Below, one piece after another: positions 24,817-31,968 of a stretch of DNA of 64,000 bases. A program made the translations under genes and the position numbers. Source of the stretch: Pseudomonadota bacterium (GTDB lineage Bacteria; Myxococcota_A; UBA796; GCA-2862545); contig JAGSGY010000003.1 in NCBI GenBank assembly GCA_023954855.1, positions 62,001 through 126,000 on the forward strand. The letters are read 5' to 3'. Positions within the stretch are counted from its first letter, which is position 1, and each line of letters begins with the position of its first letter. Under the pieces are notes generated by a model. That model did no database searches. It saw only the letters and a list, made by a program, of their open reading frames with translations, and was not told where the DNA came from.

Positions 24817-26160
24817 ATGGGCTCTGACCCGTCTTCCGTTTCGCCATCGCGCGAAGGGGCCGACCCAGGCCATGCCCGGTTGGCTTTGGAGTGTGTTGGC
24901 CCCGTCGATTCTGTGGTGCACCTTAGGGATGGCATCGTCGCCGACGTGCGTGGTCAGCTCGTACACACCCAAGCCGGTGCGACACTTGAGTCTCTGTTCG
25001 ACCCATCCGAGTCTGCTGCCGTAGCCGTTGCCCTTGGTCGAGGGTTTGTGGGGGCGAACGATCGCGTCTGGCGCCTGGCGGATGGATGCCGCGCGCTGCT
25101 GACGGCCGAGAGGCTGCACGATCGTTGGTGCATTGGCTTCCGCGACGTCACGGCGCTCGAGGCGGTCCGTGGCGAGGAGCGAAGGAACGCTCAGTCTGCA
25201 GCGTTGGCGGCACTGGCTGCCTCTGTCGCCGCGGAGCTCGCCACGTCAGTGAACGTGGTCGAAGGGCGACTTGAGCTCGCGCTTGAGATGTACCCCGACC
25301 TTCCCCCCGGGCTGGTCACGCAGCTCAAGATCGCCCTCGCGCATACACGTGAGATTAGCGGCAATACGCGTGCGCTCCGATTGGTAGGGCATCAATCCCT
25401 GGCTACGACAGCGTCCACAGCTCTTCACACCCTTATGGAGGGGGCGTGGACGGCAGCGGCGCCCCGCATGAAGGGAGCAGAGCGTACGGGCAGCATCCTC
25501 AGCACCCTCCTTGTAGGTGCCGAGCAACAGCCACTCACCCGTGCGCTCATCCACCTGCTGGTCGTTCTCGCCGATGAACCGAAGCGTGTCATTCACGTGG
25601 ACGCGAAATCCGACGGCGACGGCGTGATGATGCGTCTGAAGAGGCCGGGAGCCACCCGGGGAGGCAACCCTTTTGGCGAGTCCAGGGGCTTCGCGTTTTC
25701 GGTCGCACGGGGCCTGATCGAAGGCCTCGGTGGCGGCGTTCAGGGCTCGATCGCCTCCGACTCGGTGACTCTGACCCTTCGGCTTCCGCTCCCATCGAGA
25801 ACTCGCGCTCGCGCGAGGCGAGGGGAGGAAAGGGTGCTCATTGTGGGGGCCCCAGAGCTGCCAGACGTGCTCGCGCCAGTCCTTGAGCCAGAGGGCTTCC
25901 ATCTCGAGTGGGTCGCATCCGGGGACGAGGCGCTCGACCGTCTCGCCGGTGGTGGGCTAGCGGGCGTGGTCACCCAGTTGGTGCTTCCGGGCTGCTCCGG
26001 TGCCGCACTGGCGCGCCAGGTCGTGCGAGAAGGCGGCCCACCCGCGGTGATCCTCTGTCACGAGACCATGGCCTGTCTGCCGTCAAGGATCACGGTCCTC
26101 GCCCCGCCGGTGGCCCGTGGTCCGCTGCTTCGTGCGCTTGGGCGCCGGGTTCGTCCCTAG
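24817..26160 (+). CDS. Hybrid histidine-kinase homologue lacking catalytic residues
   Basis: ATG 24817 lies 6 bp after GGAGG. The 447-residue protein follows a PAS-DHp-HATPase-receiver plan but has lost the chemistry. A PAS-like region (~20-115) ends in GFRDVTALEAVRG. The DHp helix reads AALAASVAAELA (131-142), with Ala139 where the phospho-acceptor His of VAHE belongs. The N-box region LTRALIHLLVVLAD (240-253) lacks the ATP/Mg-binding Asn. The G2-like segment is GFAFSVARGLIEGLGG. The C-terminal receiver-like domain (~338-447) has LIVGAPE instead of the acidic pair and VVTQLVLPGCSG with Gln387 at the phospho-Asp position. A regulatory or scaffold pseudokinase is inferred. No transmembrane segment was seen. 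Confidence 0.8.
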   Translation: MGSDPSSVSPSREGADPGHARLALECVGPVDSVVHLRDGIVADVRGQLVHTQAGATLESLFDPSESAAVAVALGRGFVGANDRVWRLADGCRALLTAERLHDRWCIGFRDVTALEAVRGEERRNAQSAALAALAASVAAELATSVNVVEGRLELALEMYPDLPPGLVTQLKIALAHTREISGNTRALRLVGHQSLATTASTALHTLMEGAWTAAAPRMKGAERTGSILSTLLVGAEQQPLTRALIHLLVVLADEPKRVIHVDAKSDGDGVMMRLKRPGATRGGNPFGESRGFAFSVARGLIEGLGGGVQGSIASDSVTLTLRLPLPSRTRARARRGEERVLIVGAPELPDVLAPVLEPEGFHLEWVASGDEALDRLAGGGLAGVVTQLVLPGCSGAALARQVVREGGPPAVILCHETMACLPSRITVLAPPVARGPLLRALGRRVRP

Positions 26161-26177
26161 ACGGCCAAAGGCTGAGC

Positions 26178-26203
26178 ACAAAAAGCCCGCACGAAGCGGG
26201 CTT
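26178..26203 (-). terminator. Rho-independent terminator of rpmB
   Basis: Read on the minus strand, AAGCCCGC (26203-26196), the 5-nt loop TTCGT and GCGGGCTT (26190-26183) form a perfect 8-bp stem followed by a T tract. It lies about 35 bp after the rpmB stop. It may also help end rightward transcription from the kinase homologue. Confidence 0.85.
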
Positions 26204-26235
26204 GAGGTGGCAGGCTCAATGAGCTGCTCTCGACG

Positions 26236-26472
26236 CTAGAAGCGTGCGAGGTCCAGGCCAGACTGCTCGGCGAAGACCGAGAGGCCCTTCTTGTCGATGG
26301 TGCGAAGCGCACGGGTCGACAGACGAAGCGTCACGAAACGCTCGCCCTCTTCCCACCAGACGCGCTTGCGCTGCAGGTTGGGCAGCTGACGCTTCTTGGT
26401 CTTGATGTTGGAGTGGGAGACCTTGTTCGCGACGTTGGGACGCTTACCGGTCAGGATGCACTTGCGGGCCAT
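26236..26472 (-). CDS. rpmB: 50S ribosomal protein L28
   Basis: A 78-residue protein with the L28 signatures MARKCILTGKRP, VSHSNIKTKKRQLPNLQ and FVTLRLSTRALRTIDKKG. The length is normal. Only one cysteine is present, so it is of the C-minus (non-zinc-binding) type. It is followed by a clear terminator and preceded by a 118-bp gap that includes an imperfect hairpin (26536-26558, stem CGTCGGC/GCCGACG) with no T tract. Confidence 0.97.
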   Translation of the reverse strand: MARKCILTGKRPNVANKVSHSNIKTKKRQLPNLQRKRVWWEEGERFVTLRLSTRALRTIDKKGLSVFAEQSGLDLARF

Positions 26473-26590
26473 GGTGTGCTCCGTGAGGGAGTCCGCTGCA
26501 GGCGGACAGCCAGACAGGGAATACGAAAGTGAAGACGTCGGCGATTAACGGGCCGACGCCAACGACGCAAGGCACCAGACGACGAAGACT

Positions 26591-26758
26591 CTAGAGGTGG
26601 AAGTCGATGTCGGCACCGCCACGCTCGCGGTCTTCCGGTCGCTCATCGCGGTCCGGACCAGTCGGCATGGGTCGGTCGTGCCGAAGTGGCTGCCGCTCGT
26701 CGCGTCGTGCGCGCTCACGGTCTCGGCGGATGCGTTCGATAATGAAGGCGTCGAGCAT
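26591..26758 (-). CDS. Small conserved protein (MLDAFIIERIRR type)
   Basis: Start chosen at ATG 26758, which follows the strong Shine-Dalgarno AGGGAGG on the minus strand. The 55-residue product begins MLDAFIIERIRRDRERARRD and ends DIDFHL, with a highly charged, Pro-containing middle. The pattern of a conserved hydrophobic N-terminus, a variable charged centre and a short hydrophobic C-terminus fits a small conserved protein I recall from several bacterial genomes without a known role. It lies between a DUF2520-type gene and rpmB, all leftward. Confidence 0.7.
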   Translation of the reverse strand: MLDAFIIERIRRDRERARRDERQPLRHDRPMPTGPDRDERPEDRERGGADIDFHL

Positions 26759-26821
26759 GTGTGCCTCCCTTCCTATGTAGAGAATAGACACCCTTTGAAC
26801 ACCCGACAAGTCGGGTTGCTG

Positions 26822-27583
26822 TCACTTACCTGGACTCTTGTTCGACCCTAGGGTTTCACCGACTGGCTCTTTTGCACGGATCAACGCCTCGGCGCGGCGG
26901 GTGAGCGCTTCGTAGATCCCCAGCTGGTCGAGAAGGCCAAATTCTGCGAGGGCCTGTCGGTGCGCGGCGATGACCGCGTGATCACCGCGGGCAACAGGTC
27001 CGGTGAGGCTTGCCATCGGATCGTCGCCAGCGTTGGCGAGCGAACGAAGTGCAAGCGGCGCGAGGATGCCGGGTGCGTCGTCTGCTGGAACCCCCGCCGC
27101 CGTGAGGATCGCACTCGCCTCTGCGAGCAGCACGGTCGCAAAGTTCCCCGCCATGACCGCGGCGGCATGGTAGAGGCGCCGATCTCCGGGAACGACGATG
27201 GGGCGCATGCCTAGGCGCTTTGCAATGTCGTCGCCCAGTGAGACTGCCTTGGGATCGCCCGCAAGCGCTGCAGGCACGCCCGCGAGATCAGGCAACGCGT
27301 GAGGTCCAGGGAAGGTCATGAGTGGGTGGAAGCTTCCCGCAGGCCGATGCGGCCGGAGCACCTCGAATGCGGTGGCTCCAGAGGTGTGCAGTGCGATCAG
27401 CCCGGGAGGCAGGCCGCGAGACGCCTCTGCGATGGCATCGTCGGGAACAGTGAGAAGCACTCCGTCCGCAGCTGGTGGGATTGGAGTGTCGCGACCGAGC
27501 AAAGAGACGCCCACTCCAGCTTGTTCGAGGAGAATGGCGAGTGAACGGCCTAGGCGGCCGGGTCCGAGAATGGCGACATGCAT
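26822..27583 (-). CDS. Rossmann-like and DUF2520 domain protein
   Basis: Start chosen at ATG 27583 (MHVAILGPGRLGRSLAILLE); the longer open frame 5' of it is not coding-like. The 253-residue protein has a Gly-rich dinucleotide-binding loop GPGRLG at its N-terminus and motifs HTSGATAFEVL and SFHPLMTFPG, typical of the DUF2520 family related to pyrroline-carboxylate and ketopantoate reductases. The C-terminal half is helical (DUF2520). An NAD(P)-dependent dehydrogenase of unknown substrate is expected. It diverges from the enoyl-CoA hydratase gene across ~100 bp holding a 12-bp palindrome. Confidence 0.87.
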   Translation of the reverse strand: MHVAILGPGRLGRSLAILLEQAGVGVSLLGRDTPIPPAADGVLLTVPDDAIAEASRGLPPGLIALHTSGATAFEVLRPHRPAGSFHPLMTFPGPHALPDLAGVPAALAGDPKAVSLGDDIAKRLGMRPIVVPGDRRLYHAAAVMAGNFATVLLAEASAILTAAGVPADDAPGILAPLALRSLANAGDDPMASLTGPVARGDHAVIAAHRQALAEFGLLDQLGIYEALTRRAEALIRAKEPVGETLGSNKSPGK

Positions 27584-27631
27584 GGGTGAGGCTCTAGCAC
27601 GTGCGGTGGAGGCGTCTTTGAGACCATTCCA

Positions 27632-27643
27632 TACGCATGCGTA
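27632..27643. promoter_or_regulatory. 12-bp perfect palindrome between divergent genes
   Basis: TACGCATGCGTA is perfectly self-complementary and lies in the 103-bp region between the DUF2520 gene and the enoyl-CoA hydratase gene. It could be an operator for a dimeric regulator of either gene. No regulator gene is adjacent, so function is uncertain. Confidence 0.3.
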
Positions 27644-27686
27644 GGGTTCGCTGTCGATCGTGCTAGCGTTTACCTGTGGAGGCACC

Positions 27687-28460
27687 TTGGCCCTTGTACT
27701 GACGCAGACGGAAGATGGCGTATGCACACTCACCCTCAACCGCCCCGAGCGACGCAACGCACTGTCCTCTGGCCTTATCGACGCCATTCACGCCGGCCTT
27801 GACGATGCGGAGGCCGACACCGAGGTGCGCGCGATCGTGCTCACCGGCGCTGGAAAGGGGTTCTGCGCTGGCGGCGACCTCGCGGGAGGCATGGCTGGCA
27901 AAGCCTTTCTAGAAGGGCACCGCTCACGAGGTCGGTACGCGGAGTTGCTTGGACGCATTCCACGCTGCGAGAAGCCGGTTGTGGCCGCCGTCAACGGCGA
28001 CGCGCTCGGCGGTGGCCTCGGGCTGGTCGCGGCCTGTGACCTCGCGATCGCGGATCCGCGTGCGCGGTTGGGCACACCCGAGATCAAGGTCGGTCTGTTT
28101 CCGTGGATCATTCTCGCGCCGCTGCAGCGCCACGTCGGTCGCAAGGCTCTGATGGAGCTCGTCCTTACCGGCGAGCGCGTCTCTGCCGACCGGGCGCTCG
28201 AGCTTGGACTGCTCAATCGCTTGAGTGAGGAGGGCCAAGCACTTGCGGACGCTCAGGCACTGGCCCGGGTCGTAGCCAGTCGCTCGCCCGCGATTGTCGC
28301 CCTCGGAAAGAACGCGTTCGCTCGGGTGGCGGACATGGCCTACGATGATGCTCTTGCGTACCTGCACACGCAGCTGACCGTGAACCTCCTCACCGAGGAC
28401 GCCGCCGAGGGTATCGGGGCGTTCTTACAGAAGCGGGAGCCCAATTGGAAAGGCCGGTGA
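27687..28460 (+). CDS. Enoyl-CoA hydratase/isomerase family protein
   Basis: TTG start at 27687 is chosen because GGAGG (27678-27682) sits 4 bp upstream and it gives the usual crotonase N-terminus (ALVLTQTEDGVCTLTLNRPE); a GTG at 27660 is possible. The 257-residue protein has the CoA-binding/oxyanion segments GFCAGGDL and NGDALGGGLGLVAACD and the conserved GTPEIKVGLFP. One of the two catalytic Glu positions of hydratases (in the NG.a.GGG..l block) is not obvious, so isomerase or another crotonase activity cannot be excluded. Overlaps by 4 bp (GTGA) with the biotin-carboxylase homologue, implying a shared pathway such as acyl-CoA catabolism. Confidence 0.9.
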   Translation: MALVLTQTEDGVCTLTLNRPERRNALSSGLIDAIHAGLDDAEADTEVRAIVLTGAGKGFCAGGDLAGGMAGKAFLEGHRSRGRYAELLGRIPRCEKPVVAAVNGDALGGGLGLVAACDLAIADPRARLGTPEIKVGLFPWIILAPLQRHVGRKALMELVLTGERVSADRALELGLLNRLSEEGQALADAQALARVVASRSPAIVALGKNAFARVADMAYDDALAYLHTQLTVNLLTEDAAEGIGAFLQKREPNWKGR

Positions 28461-29794
28461 TCAAGCGCGTTCTCATCGCAAACCGCGGCGAGATCGCACG
28501 GCGCCTCATTCAGTTCTTCAAGGATCGCGACATCGAGACGGTCGCGGTGTTCTCCGAGCCCGACGTTGACCAACCCTGGGTTGAGGAGGCCGACTACGCG
28601 GTCTACTTGAACGGGCGCACGGTGGCCGAGACCTACCTAAATGCGGATCGAGTTGTCGCGGCGGCAATGGATTCGGCCGTAGATGCCATCCATCCCGGGT
28701 ATTGCTTTCTTGCCGATCGGCCCGAGTTCTACGCCCTGACGGACGCCGCGAATCTGTTCGTGTACGGCGCAGGAAGCTCGTTGCTGTCGGTTGCCGGGGA
28801 CCGCTTGGCCGTTCGAGAGGCGGGCCGTGAGCTCGGGCTCGACGTGGTTCCTGGTTCGGATGTGCTCACCAACGAGAGCGACCTGGTTGCCGAGGCCGTC
28901 GCGGTGGGCTTTCCGCTCTACGTTAAGGCCCAGCACTCCAGTCGGGCTCGGCGTGTTGAGGCCCTCCAAGACCTCCCGGCCGCCCTCACGAGCATGCAGG
29001 AAGAGAAGCTCGATGGGCTATTTCTCGAGCGCGCCATCGATCGACTTCGCTACGTAAGCGTCGTGGTCGTGGGCGATGACGAGATCGGCTCCATGCCCCT
29101 CGGCGCCGTAGAGTCTTCGGTTCGGGTGCGGCAGCAAACCTGGGTCGAAGAGCTGGGTCCAGAGGTTGTCGAAGGGGACCTAGGCTTGGGCCTACAGGGA
29201 GCCTCGGTAGCGCTCGCAGACCAGCTCGAGTGGCGCGGCGTGGGTCGCGTTCGTTGGGCCCTTTCAGGGGGGACAGCCTTTCTTATTGGCTTCACCCCGC
29301 GTCTTCCTACTGGCTACTCGCTCACCGAGGCCGTTCATGGACTTGACCTACTCGAGGTCCAGCTGAACACGATCAACGGCCAGCACCTTGGGTGGGGGCA
29401 CCTCGACACGCAGCCCACCCGACAGGGACTGCAGCTTCGCCTCATCCATGGCGATGCCGACGGTGTGCGGACCGAGGGCACCCTCTCGAACTTCACGCTT
29501 CCCCAGTCCGAGGGGGGACTGCTGGTCGAGACGGGACTTGAGGCCGGCCTGCTCTTGGGGCCGGACACCGAGCCCTTGCTCGCCAAGATCACGGTCCTCG
29601 CCCCGACGCGTCAAGCGGCCATCGTCAAGGCACGCTCTGCGCTCGCCAAGGTCGAAGTCGAAGGGGTGGCGAGCAACCTCGAAGCGCTGCACGCGCTGCT
29701 CGAGGACATGGCGTACTGGGAGGGCGAGGTGGATCTCGACACGCTCCCTCGCATTCTCCGCGGCCTTTCAGAGGGATCTGCCGCCGCGACCTGA
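28457..29794 (+). CDS. Biotin-carboxylase homologue with lost catalytic motifs
   Basis: GTG 28457 overlaps the hydratase stop (GTGA); an in-frame TTG at 28445 is an alternative. The ~445-residue protein starts like a true biotin carboxylase (KRVLIANRGEIARRLIQFF) and keeps DAIHPGYCFLADRPEF. However, the ATP-grasp glycine loop GGGGRGM of AccC reads HSSRARR, RRHQK reads VRQQT, and EMNTRLQVEH reads GFTPRLPTGY, followed by SLTEAVHGLDLLEVQL. ATP and bicarbonate chemistry is therefore probably absent. The canonical AccC in this same window (52296-53645) retains every motif. A regulatory or structural partner, or a repurposed ligand-binding protein, is inferred. Confidence 0.83.
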   Translation: MIKRVLIANRGEIARRLIQFFKDRDIETVAVFSEPDVDQPWVEEADYAVYLNGRTVAETYLNADRVVAAAMDSAVDAIHPGYCFLADRPEFYALTDAANLFVYGAGSSLLSVAGDRLAVREAGRELGLDVVPGSDVLTNESDLVAEAVAVGFPLYVKAQHSSRARRVEALQDLPAALTSMQEEKLDGLFLERAIDRLRYVSVVVVGDDEIGSMPLGAVESSVRVRQQTWVEELGPEVVEGDLGLGLQGASVALADQLEWRGVGRVRWALSGGTAFLIGFTPRLPTGYSLTEAVHGLDLLEVQLNTINGQHLGWGHLDTQPTRQGLQLRLIHGDADGVRTEGTLSNFTLPQSEGGLLVETGLEAGLLLGPDTEPLLAKITVLAPTRQAAIVKARSALAKVEVEGVASNLEALHALLEDMAYWEGEVDLDTLPRILRGLSEGSAAAT

Positions 29795-29883
29795 CGCGAT
29801 GCGGAACGCGACGATGGGCTGACCGCGTTGCGGACAAGCGCTCTGCTGGGCTATGTCGGCGCTTTCCGCTGCGACATGCCGTC

Positions 29884-30267
29884 GTGGCCAGACTGGAGGC
29901 TTCGTTGCGAAGCTACCGTCCAAAGCGTGTCGGCGAGATGATCTTCCGCGAGCTGGCCATGCGCCTGCGAACCGAGGTCAAGGATGACCGGGTAGGAGAC
30001 ATCTCCATCACCCGCGTTGAAGTCAACCGCGACCTCTCGCGAGCGACCATCTTCTTCCTGCCGCTCGGAGGCGGCGCGGTCACCGACGACATCGAAGACG
30101 GTCTGGTCGAGGCTGCCAAGCAGCTCCGGGGCCCGATCGGTCGCGAGCTTCGCCTGCGCCACGCGCCCGAGCTCGTCTTCGTCGAAGATACCGAGCACGA
30201 CAAGGCCCTTCGGGTTGCGTCCCTGCTCGACCAGATCGCCAACGAGCGTGGCGAGGGCCGAGAGTGA
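29884..30267 (+). CDS. rbfA: Ribosome-binding factor A
   Basis: A 127-residue protein with GTG start. RbfA binds the 30S subunit during late assembly and cold adaptation. Typical features are RPKRVGEMIFRELAMRL, GDISITRVEVNRDLSRATIFF and GRELRLRHAPELVFVED, forming the KH-type fold of the family. It overlaps truB by 4 bp (GTGA). nusA and infB, often upstream in other genomes, are not present; the 89 bp before it show nothing recognisable. Confidence 0.93.
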   Translation: MARLEASLRSYRPKRVGEMIFRELAMRLRTEVKDDRVGDISITRVEVNRDLSRATIFFLPLGGGAVTDDIEDGLVEAAKQLRGPIGRELRLRHAPELVFVEDTEHDKALRVASLLDQIANERGEGRE

Positions 30268-31238
30268 AGCCCGGATTTCTGGTCATCGACAAGCCGGCTG
30301 GCATTACCTCCCACGACGTCGTGGCGGCGGTTCGCGCTGTGACCGGCATCAAGAAGGTGGGCCACACGGGGACCCTCGACCCGTTCGCAACCGGTGTGCT
30401 GCCCCTCGCGCTCGGTGCAGCCACTCGTCTCATCGAGTACCTCGACGAGAGTACGAAGATTTACGACGCGACGATCCGCTTCGGCTCGGCGACCGACACG
30501 GCCGACCTCACCGGCCAGGTCATCGCCGAGGCACCGCTGCCGACCGCAACGGATGCCGAACTCCAAGAAGTGCTCGCGGGTTTCATCGGCGAGCAAGGCC
30601 AGCGCCCACCGATGTACAGCGCCGTCAAGGTCAAGGGCAAGGCCCTCTACAAGTACGCGCGCAAGGGCGAGATCGTCGAAGTCGCTGAGCGTCGCATTAC
30701 CGTGCACGACCTTGAGGTCCTGGAGCGCTCCGACGAGCAACTTCGCCTGATGATCACCTGCAGCCGCGGCACCTATGCTCGTGTGCTTGCCGACGACATC
30801 GCCATCGCTCTCGGGTCGCGAGGACATCTCATCGCTCTTGAGCGGCCCCGTTCAGGACCGTTTCTCCTAGAGGATGCGCTGTCCATGCCGGCACTCGCGG
30901 AAATCGCCGCGCCTGACACCGGCCGTCCGTGGCCCGAGGTGCTGATGTCCCGCAGGGGTCAGAAGACCGAGCGCGTGCAGTGGCGAGCCCGCGATATCGT
31001 CCGCGAAGGCGTGCTTCCCTGGTTCAGGCGGCCGCTCGATGTGCTCACGCACTACCCCCTCGCTGACGTGTCCGAGTCCGTCGCCAAGCGCATCCGCTCT
31101 GGTGGTGCTCCGCCGCCACCACCCAAGGGAGTCGAGGTCGGCAGCCGGTTCCTCGCCGTATGCGCGGATGATCTGGTCGCGATGATGGAGGCAACGCCGC
31201 GCGGCGCACGGGTTCTCAAGGTCATTCCGCCGGCGTAG
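30264..31238 (+). CDS. truB: tRNA pseudouridine-55 synthase
   Basis: A 324-residue TruB. It converts uridine 55 in the T loop of tRNAs to pseudouridine. Catalytic Asp39 lies in GHTGTLDPFATGVL; GFLVIDKPAGITSHD starts the protein, and PPMYSAVKVKGKALYKYARKG and CSRGTYARVLADD are further motifs. A C-terminal PUA-like region (~250-324) is present with a proline run PPPPP. It is the second gene of rbfA-truB and is followed by rpsO after 144 bp. Confidence 0.96.
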   Translation: MKPGFLVIDKPAGITSHDVVAAVRAVTGIKKVGHTGTLDPFATGVLPLALGAATRLIEYLDESTKIYDATIRFGSATDTADLTGQVIAEAPLPTATDAELQEVLAGFIGEQGQRPPMYSAVKVKGKALYKYARKGEIVEVAERRITVHDLEVLERSDEQLRLMITCSRGTYARVLADDIAIALGSRGHLIALERPRSGPFLLEDALSMPALAEIAAPDTGRPWPEVLMSRRGQKTERVQWRARDIVREGVLPWFRRPLDVLTHYPLADVSESVAKRIRSGGAPPPPPKGVEVGSRFLAVCADDLVAMMEATPRGARVLKVIPPA

Positions 31239-31330
31239 CGCAGCCTTGACGAAGGGCCCCAGACGGGGCATAGGCACCCCCGACCGGACAATCTTGTTCG
31301 GCGAACTCACCATGCCGGTGCTGACGGTAC

Positions 31331-31376
31331 CTTGGGTTGACGCCAGCCCAAGCCCTGTTGCCACCGGGTCGAGGAG
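31331..31376 (+). promoter_or_regulatory. Leader hairpin and Shine-Dalgarno of rpsO
   Basis: CTTGGG (31331-31336) and CCCAAG (31347-31352) form a 6-bp stem upstream of GAGGAG (31371-31376) and ATG 31383. In many bacteria S15 represses its own mRNA through leader structures; this hairpin is a candidate but the S15 recognition geometry cannot be confirmed by eye. Confidence 0.3.
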
Positions 31377-31382
31377 ACACTC

Positions 31383-31652
31383 ATGGCGCTCACCGCTACC
31401 GATACGAACGCGATCATCGAAGAATACAAGACCCACGATGGCGACACTGGCTCGCCGGAAGTTCAGGTTGCGATTCTGACCGCCCGTATCCGTTACCTCA
31501 CCGAGCACTTCAAGGTTCACCACCACGACCACACGTCGCGGCGCGGCCTCCTGAAGATGGTCGGACAGCGGCGCAAGCTGCTGAAGTACCTGCGCAACTC
31601 CGAGGCCGAGCGTTACCAGACGCTCATCAAGCGCCTCGGTCTCCGCCGCTAG
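31383..31652 (+). CDS. rpsO: 30S ribosomal protein S15
   Basis: An 89-residue S15 with the family signatures [39 protein letters not shown] and [17 protein letters not shown]. Normal length. It binds 16S rRNA helices 20-22 early in assembly. It lies in the conserved order truB-rpsO-pnp and is followed by its own terminator. Confidence 0.98.
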   Translation: MALTATDTNAIIEEYKTHDGDTGSPEVQVAILTARIRYLTEHFKVHHHDHTSRRGLLKMVGQRRKLLKYLRNSEAERYQTLIKRLGLRR

Positions 31653-31659
31653 GTTCATG

Positions 31660-31689
31660 GGGCGACACTCTCGGGTGTCGCCCTTTGTC
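31660..31689 (+). terminator. Rho-independent terminator after rpsO
   Basis: GGGCGACAC (31660-31668) pairs perfectly with GTGTCGCCC (31675-31683) around a 6-nt loop, followed by TTTGTCC. It lies 8 bp after the rpsO stop, so pnp may have its own promoter or depend on read-through. Confidence 0.8.
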
Positions 31690-31968
31690 CTTTCGAGGAC
31701 ACCGTTCTTTCGTCACTACTGAGTCCTACAAGGCGTGTTCCGCAGCTCTTCACGGGCTGAGCGCGGTCTGACCCCACAATGAAGTGGGTGATGCCCTCTG
31801 CTCAATCCGGGTAGGTCTGTGGGTCACGGAACCGTCTGGGGGCGACAACGCACACACGTTGCTGTGTTGCGTCCTCTGACAGCGCGCTGTCGGTTCAGTC
31901 ACACAATCAATACGGCTCTCCCAAACCGGGACGAGCGGAGTCTGTTTAGGCTCCAAACAGGAAACTAC
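31690..31968 (+). promoter_or_regulatory. pnp leader region
   Basis: The 316-bp rpsO-pnp gap holds the rpsO terminator and this leader. No confident promoter hexamers are seen. Just before the start, CTGTTT (31942-31947) and AAACAG (31955-31960) form a hairpin that abuts the Shine-Dalgarno AGGAAA at 31959-31964. In E. coli, PNPase autoregulates through a leader stem-loop; a similar role here is inference. An open frame reading into pnp from 31819 is not coding-like. Confidence 0.35.

Noticed and set aside
26536-26558. Imperfect hairpin upstream of rpmB as a terminator or leader element
   Set aside because: No T tract and a long loop; support is too weak for a separate call.
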